From Ophiosphaerella korrae (taxonomy: Eukaryota; Ascomycota; Dothideomycetes; Pleosporales; Phaeosphaeriaceae), in NCBI GenBank assembly GCA_028456385.1, contig JALNQF010000558.1, positions 1 through 22,829 on the forward strand: 22,829 bases of DNA. Direction: 5' to 3'. Position 1 is the stretch's first letter; each line of letters starts with the position of its first letter. Below the pieces are notes generated by a model. The model saw only the letters and a list, made by a program, of their open reading frames with translations. It searched no databases and was not told the DNA's origin. Positions 18,300 to 22,829 of this stretch are shown piece after piece. A program made the position numbers and the translations under genes.

Positions 18300-19480
18300 A
18301 AGGTTTTAACGTAACTCTAAGAGTAGGAACACTAGTAGAGAGTATTGTACTAGCGACGCTAATGCGTAAATATAATCTTACTTTTATTAAATATAAGCTT
18401 ATTGCGTTTTATCTAACTATTATAAGCGTAACTTAAGGTAATTAAGTTAATTAACAGCTTAACTTATAGTATACAACGCCTAGAAGCGACTTAGAGGAGC
18501 TCTAGTACGCTAGAGCTAGTTATCTTAGACTAGAAGTACTGCGAGCGCTAGTAACAAGTGCAAGAAACGTGCGTATTAATAGGACAGCGCGTATTAAGTG
18601 CAAGTATTACTTAATAGCTTACGCTAAGCAAGTTATCTTAAGGTAGCCTAGAGAGAGAGCTCTACGCCTATACTAGCGAGTAGTATAGGACTTATTTAAT
18701 ATACCTAATAGCTGCTTTAGAGAAGTTTAGACTATACTACTTAAGTACAAGTATAGTAGTAAGCTCTATACCTACTTATTATAAAGTAAAACGCTCTAAG
18801 AGATAATAAGAGTATTTAAAAGCTTTATAAAGCTACTACTAACGCGCTATAAGCTCTATACGTATATACTCTAGTAAGATAATAAAGTAGTAACGCTCTT
18901 ATAGAGAGGTAAGACGCGCTTCTAGATTTAGGCTAAATAAGAAGAGATTATAGTTAAGAGTACTCTAGTATATATACACGAGCTAAATAGAGGAGCTAAG
19001 AGAGCTAGTTAAAAAATAATAACGAAAGTAATTAAGATAAGGATAAGCGCTAACTTACTAGAAAGGCTCTAGCTAAAGATAGTAGAAGTAGCTACGTAGC
19101 TATACAATATAAGCCTAAGCCGCGCTTATAATATATAAGCTCCTAATATAGTACTTAATAGCTAGTTTAGATAGTACTTTAGATACTATTAGCTTAAGTA
19201 AGTAAGAGCTACTATAGTAGACCTTTAGCTAGATTAGAGTAGAGTATACACTTATAGCTACTACGCATATCTACTTAATAAGGAGTAAGTAGCTAGGCGC
19301 AACAAGAGAGGCTTTAAAATAAGCCTTTAGGGCTATATTAGATATCTAGTAGGATATAAAGTATCTAATATATATAGGATATAGGTCTTAGAATTAGATT
19401 AGGTAATTATAACGCGCAACGTAACGTTTAATAAGTAGCTCTTCTATAACAAGAAGAGTAAAGCTTATTAAGAGCTCTTA
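18300..19480 (+). pseudogene. Copia integrase (GAG-pre-integrase zinc finger, core, C-terminal part)
   Basis: The pre-integrase zinc finger is visible as LEVLRALVTSARNVRI followed by ARIKCKYYLIAYAKQVI (about 18530-18640); one Cys of the CxxC pair survives and the other is Tyr. The first core Asp is at 18689-18691 (DLFNIP). The ELNRGAKRA stretch (18980-19006) corresponds to EQNG-AERA of the family, and its catalytic Glu is Lys (18998-19000), a TpG to TpA change. The C-terminal signature YLVGYKVSNIYRI (about 19346-19384) and ITRNVTFN (about 19409-19432) are clear. I could not place the second core Asp with certainty. Confidence 0.88.
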
Positions 19481-20400
19481 AAGCTAGAGATTTAAAAACT
19501 TATTAACGTATTATATAAAGACGTAACGCGCAACGTAAAAGAGACCTAGGATAATATATATAACTAGCTCTGCGAAGTAGCTTAAATCCTAGAAAGCTAC
19601 TAGTAAGGCGAGCACCTAGAGTAGAATCTAGGGAGTAGAGCTCTACGTAATACTAAAAACTAAGCTAGCTAGCTAGCTATCTTAGTAGAATAAGGAGCAA
19701 ACCCTATATAGGTAGTAAGCTTAGCTAGTAAACTATATAGAATCTATATAAAGTAACCTAAGCTTAGTAGCCTTTAAACTCTAGAGTAAATACCTAAACC
19801 TAGAGGAGTTTAGTATATAGGTACTAATATTAATTATAGAAATTAATACAGCAAAGTATCTAAAAGCTTCTAAGAATTATAATTAACTAGAGAAGCGAGC
19901 GCCTTAGAGTAGCTAATAGATAAGAGTTTAAATCGAACTACTACTTATTAAACTACCTCTCCTTAAGTAGCTACAGCTTCTATAGCTCTAAATAAAGTAG
20001 ATACTATTTCTTATTAAGTAGCCGCATCTTATATAGCTCTAAATAATATAGTTAGAGCTTATTAGTAGTGTACACGCTAGTAATAGCTAGCGCTAACGCG
20101 ATTAAGCTAAAGACTCTAAAATAATAAGCTAGACAATAGCGCTAAAAGCTCGAGCACTTACTTATTATTATATAAACCTAAGTAGAGTAAATAGAGTAGT
20201 ATACTAGACGAGCTACTCTTACAAGTACTAATAGACTATAACCTAAATATAGAGCTTGCTATAGTAAACGCTATAATTATAGTAGCTACTTAGCTTAAGC
20301 TATAACTATAAGCTTATCTATATTAAGATAAGCTCTTACTACTACTACAAAATTAGAAGCACCTATATACGTACCTATATAGGCAGCTCTTTAAACAAGT
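19480..20400 (+). pseudogene. Copia linker between integrase and RT
   Basis: The segment is in frame with its neighbours but has no recognisable motif, as usual for the poorly conserved region between these domains. Many TAG/TAA codons are present. I see nothing inserted in it. Confidence 0.5.
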
Positions 20401-21200
20401 AGCTTAGAAAGAAATTAATACACTACTAGTAGCTAGTACCTAGGAGGAGATAGAGCGCTCGTAATTAAGTAATTAGCTACTACCTCTAAAGTAGGTTTTT
20501 ACATACAAACTTAACTAAGATAGCTACTTTTTTAAGTATAAAGCTTAGATTGTAGTGCGTAGAGACCTCTAAATAATTAATTTAATACAATTAACTTACG
20601 CTACTACGTTAGTAGCGCGCTCGTTTTAAACTACAATAGCGATTATAGCTAAGTTTAACCTAGAAGTAGCTTAGTATAATATTATTAGAGCTTTCCTCTA
20701 CGTATATAGAGATTATTAACTAGTAGTTATCTATAAGCTCCTAGATAGGTTTAAAGTAGCTAGTAAGTACGTTAAGCTTAATTAAGCGCTATATAGCCTT
20801 AAAGACTTACTACTCCTTTAGTATAAGGAGCTCTTAAGAACGCTTAAATAAGCTAGTCTTATAGTCTTAAAAGAAGAGCTATACTTATTCTATAATAAAG
20901 AGCGTAAAATACTCTTTCTCTTCTACGTTAACAATATATTAGTAATATATTACAAAATCTACTAATTAGAAGCTCGCTAAATTATTAAGAGAATTAAACA
21001 AGCCTATAATATAGAAGATAAAGGCCTAGTAAGCTAGTTCCTAGGCGTACAAGTAATATAGAGTTAGCTAGATAGGACTATTACGCTCGTCTACAATAAG
21101 TATATTAATAAGATAGTAAAAAAGTTTAATCTTATAAGCTCTACAAGCTTTCTAGCAACTCTATTACTAGTAGAAGAGCTATAGCTAAGTAAAGGAGAGG
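20400..21200 (+). pseudogene. Copia reverse transcriptase
   Basis: Motifs in order are VFTYKLN (from WVF-K-K, about 20492), YNIIRAFLYV (about 20675), and ALYSLKDLLLL (from ALYGL, about 20789). The catalytic box YVNNILVI lies at 20924-20947, where the family has YVDD: both Asp codons are now Asn. FLGVQVI (about 21041-21061) and VYNKYINKIVKKFNL (about 21093-21137) follow. The identity of the domain is beyond doubt. Confidence 0.93.
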
Positions 21201-21937
21201 CCTTAAAGCGTAAAATTAAGGACTACTAGGAGTAAGTAGGATCTATCTTGTACATAGCAATAATAGTATAACTAGACGTTGTATTTATAGCTACTAAGCT
21301 CTTTTAATATCTTATAAATCTAAGCTAAAAGTATCTCGAAGTAGTAAACTAAGTTATTGTTTACCTATATAGAACTTAGCACTTGTTAGTCTAGTATAGC
21401 AAGTAGTAAGATAGCTAGTAGTAAGATAGTAAGTAGTAAGATAGTAAGTAGCAAGATAGTAAGCTACTTATATATAGAGACGCGTTATTTACTAACAATC
21501 TAGTAACGCGCCGCTTATCTTATAGCTATATTGTAATACTCTTTAGTAGAGTAGTAATATAGAAGGTAGTATAACAAGCTATAGTAACTACCTCTACTAC
21601 TAAAGTAGAGCTACTTGCGCTTAAGTACGTAAGCAAAGAAGTAATAGTACTAAAAAGGCTCTTTTAAGAGCTTATATTAGACCTAGGAGCTACTTAGATA
21701 ATCTTCTATAATAATTAGTAAATAATTAGACTTGTTATAAGTAAAAATAAGAGAGTAACAACGCGCTTACGTTACGTAGATATATAGAATATATAGCTAA
21801 GATAAGAGTACGCTAGAGGCTTATTTTAAGTCTCTTATATACTAACAAGCAAGATACTAGTAGATAGCCTAACTAAGTACTTCCTAGAGTAGTAGTTTAA
21901 GAGATTTAAAGCTTACCTTAACTTTAAGAATATATAA
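21200..21937 (+). pseudogene. Copia RNase H and C-terminal end
   Basis: GSILYIAI (21239-21262) matches the GSLLYLA motif and YLYRT-HLLVQYS (about 21365-21403) matches the YL-GT-L motif. After a short tandem repeat comes LLIYRDALFTNNLVTRRLS, the RNase H motif with YSDASFADD as its usual form, again with Asp to Asn. Further on, TTSTTKVELLALKYVSKE corresponds to S-STEAE--AL, where the catalytic Glu of TEAE is kept as VE. VDIQNI-LR and ILVDSLTKYF close the domain. Confidence 0.9.
21398..21463 (+). repeat. 15-bp tandem repeat, about four units, inside Copia RNase H
   Basis: The unit aagtagtaagatagt is repeated about four times with one or two substitutions. It keeps the frame (five codons per unit) and codes S/K-stop/Q-stop/Q-D-S. 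It sits in the variable loop between the YL-GT-L motif and the YSDAS motif, a place where extra residues would be tolerated. Confidence 0.8.
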
Positions 21938-22763
21938 GCTAAGCTTAAGTTATAAGAATTATAAAAGTAGAGTATAGAGCTATAAAGAAGTCTTTAAATT
22001 AAAGCGCTAAAGCGTAGAGCTAAAGCTTAGAGCTAAGCTTAAAATAAGGTATCTATTTAAAATATAAGATTAACAAACTTATTAAGAAGTACTCTTACGT
22101 ATAGATAACGTGCAAAAGCCTCTTTAGCTTAAGCGTCCTTAGCTAGTAGAGTAGTAATAGCCTTTATTATAAAAGTAGCGTTAGTAAGTATAGTAGTAGT
22201 AAGATCGTAAGTAGAGGTAAGAGTAGTAGTAGTAGTAGGCGTAGGTATAGGCGTAGGCTAAGGTAGAAGTAGAAGTAGAGGTAGTAGAAGAGTCTAAAGA
22301 CTTAGAGTCTCTTCTATAACCTTACTAAGTAGTATACAAAAAGTTTTTTAGAGAGCTTTAAGCTCTCTCTCTAGAGCTTTATAGGCTTAGGTAGTAATAA
22401 AAGTAATAGTAGTATAGTAAGTAATCTTAAGGCTATAATATAAGTTAGTTAACTAATATTAGATAAAGAGCTAGAGTAGCTCTTAAAGTAGTAAATTAAA
22501 GAGCTAGAGTAAAATTTTTAAATTAACTTATATAAGAACGTAGCTGTAGCTACTAGTAGTATAGCGTATATAACGCTAAACCTCCTCTCTAAAGGAGTTA
22601 TAGCAGCTCCTATTAGAGTAGCCTACTAACGCGCTGTAAGCGTAGTAGAGGTAGGGCTCTTTATAGAGAGTACCTATAACCCCTTTAAAAGAGGAAGTAT
22701 AAGAGGGTAGAGGTAAGGGCGTTTATAGTACTAGAGTCTTTTTAGTACGCTTCTTTTTCTTCT
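21938..22763. other. unassigned sequence right of the Copia coding region
   Basis: No LTR and no known domain were recognised. The plus strand is rich in gtagta, gtagaa and ggtag runs (22190-22290), probably RIP-altered or genuine triplet repeats. On the minus strand a long frame with few stops can be read from about 22690 to 22360; short readable pieces are AAITPLERRFSVIYAILL and SSSLIYYFKSYSSSLSN. Stops in it are TAG/TAA only. I do not recognise the product and cannot exclude chance. The region could be the Copia 3' end, another element, or the edge of host DNA. Confidence 0.35.

Positions 22764-22829
<66 letters not shown>
22764..22829 (+). repeat. (TAG)22 microsatellite at window edge
   Basis: There are 22 perfect TAG units to the last base, continuing beyond the window. 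In a RIP context it could come from (CAG)n or (TGG)n by CpA to TpA or TpG to TpA, or be an original TAG/CTA repeat. Confidence 0.97.

Larger units (their letters stand above)
16900..21937 (+). pseudogene. Copia Gag-Pol polyprotein, one continuous frame with RIP stops
   Basis: All recognised parts share one frame (codon starts equal to 2 modulo 3): Gag at 17225, protease at 18032, integrase at 18689 and 18980, RT at 20924 and the C-terminal end at 21920. The original element therefore coded one long Gag-Pol protein of roughly 1,650 codons. The start is not visible; a precise beginning between 16850 and 16950 is a guess. Stops (TAG/TAA) are scattered at former Gln/Trp codons. The reading frame ends in LNFKNI followed by TAA at 21935. 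Confidence 0.85.
16553..21940 (+). mobile_element. Ty1/Copia retrotransposon, 5' LTR and internal region; no 3' LTR seen
   Basis: Domain order is Gag, protease, integrase, RT, RNase H, that is, integrase before RT, which defines Ty1/Copia. The 5' LTR is 165 bp. The element inserted into the last bases of the 3' LTR of copy B; CTTTA at 16548-16552 should be one copy of its target duplication. I find no second copy of the LTR between 21940 and 22829, so the 3' end is deleted, replaced, or lies beyond the window. RIP is present but lighter than in the Gypsy copies: more CA, TG and CG remain. Confidence 0.9.

Noticed and set aside
1..22829. Mitochondrial or bacterial AT-rich origin
   Set aside because: Ty3/Gypsy chromovirus and Ty1/Copia elements with target duplications and a CpA-specific transition pattern point to nuclear DNA of a RIP-active ascomycete.

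Overview
The window looks like a gene-free block of repeat-induced-point-mutated (RIP) transposon DNA from a filamentous ascomycete (Pezizomycotina). The dinucleotides CA and TG are almost absent on both strands, TA is hugely over-represented, ATG occurs only a handful of times, and TAG/TAA stops lie every few codons in all frames. Conceptual translation nevertheless gives clear retrotransposon proteins, with stops at former Trp/Gln positions and the typical RIP replacements Cys->Tyr, His->Tyr, Asp->Asn and Gly->Arg. I see no intact host gene, tRNA or rRNA.

Layout: (1) 1-1211, the 3' end of a Ty3/Gypsy chromovirus (copy 0): chromodomain, an antisense reading frame, and the first 78 bp of its 3' LTR. 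(2) 1212-8243, a complete Gypsy chromovirus (copy A) with two 429-bp LTRs. It is inserted into the 3' LTR of copy 0 with a TTATA target duplication; that LTR resumes at 8249-8611. (3) 8612-9066, a hairpin-rich spacer I cannot assign. (4) 9067-16552, a third, more decayed Gypsy copy (copy B). It carries a reverse solo LTR of the copy-0 type (10471-10964, target duplication AGTAA) and a reverse solo Copia LTR (12787-12951, target duplication CTAAT). (5) 16553-about 21940, a Ty1/Copia element on the + strand that landed at the very end of copy B's 3' LTR. Its 5' LTR and Gag-protease-integrase-RT-RNase H frame are recognisable; no 3' LTR is visible. (6) About 21940-22829, unassigned sequence ending in a (TAG)22 microsatellite that runs off the window.

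How the parts relate: copies 0, A and B share one organisation. A single gag-pol frame (best seen in A) runs through Gag, two zinc knuckles, an unusually long Cys-containing segment, protease, RT, RNase H, integrase (D,D35E), GPY/F and chromodomain. It is followed by a reading frame on the opposite strand and then the 3' LTR. The antisense frame is collinear in all three copies, with length differences that keep the frame, and is the most unusual thing here. The nesting gives a relative order: copies 0 and B are older, A and the two solo LTRs came later, and the Copia element was inserted after copy B. The Copia sequence is the least RIP-mutated.
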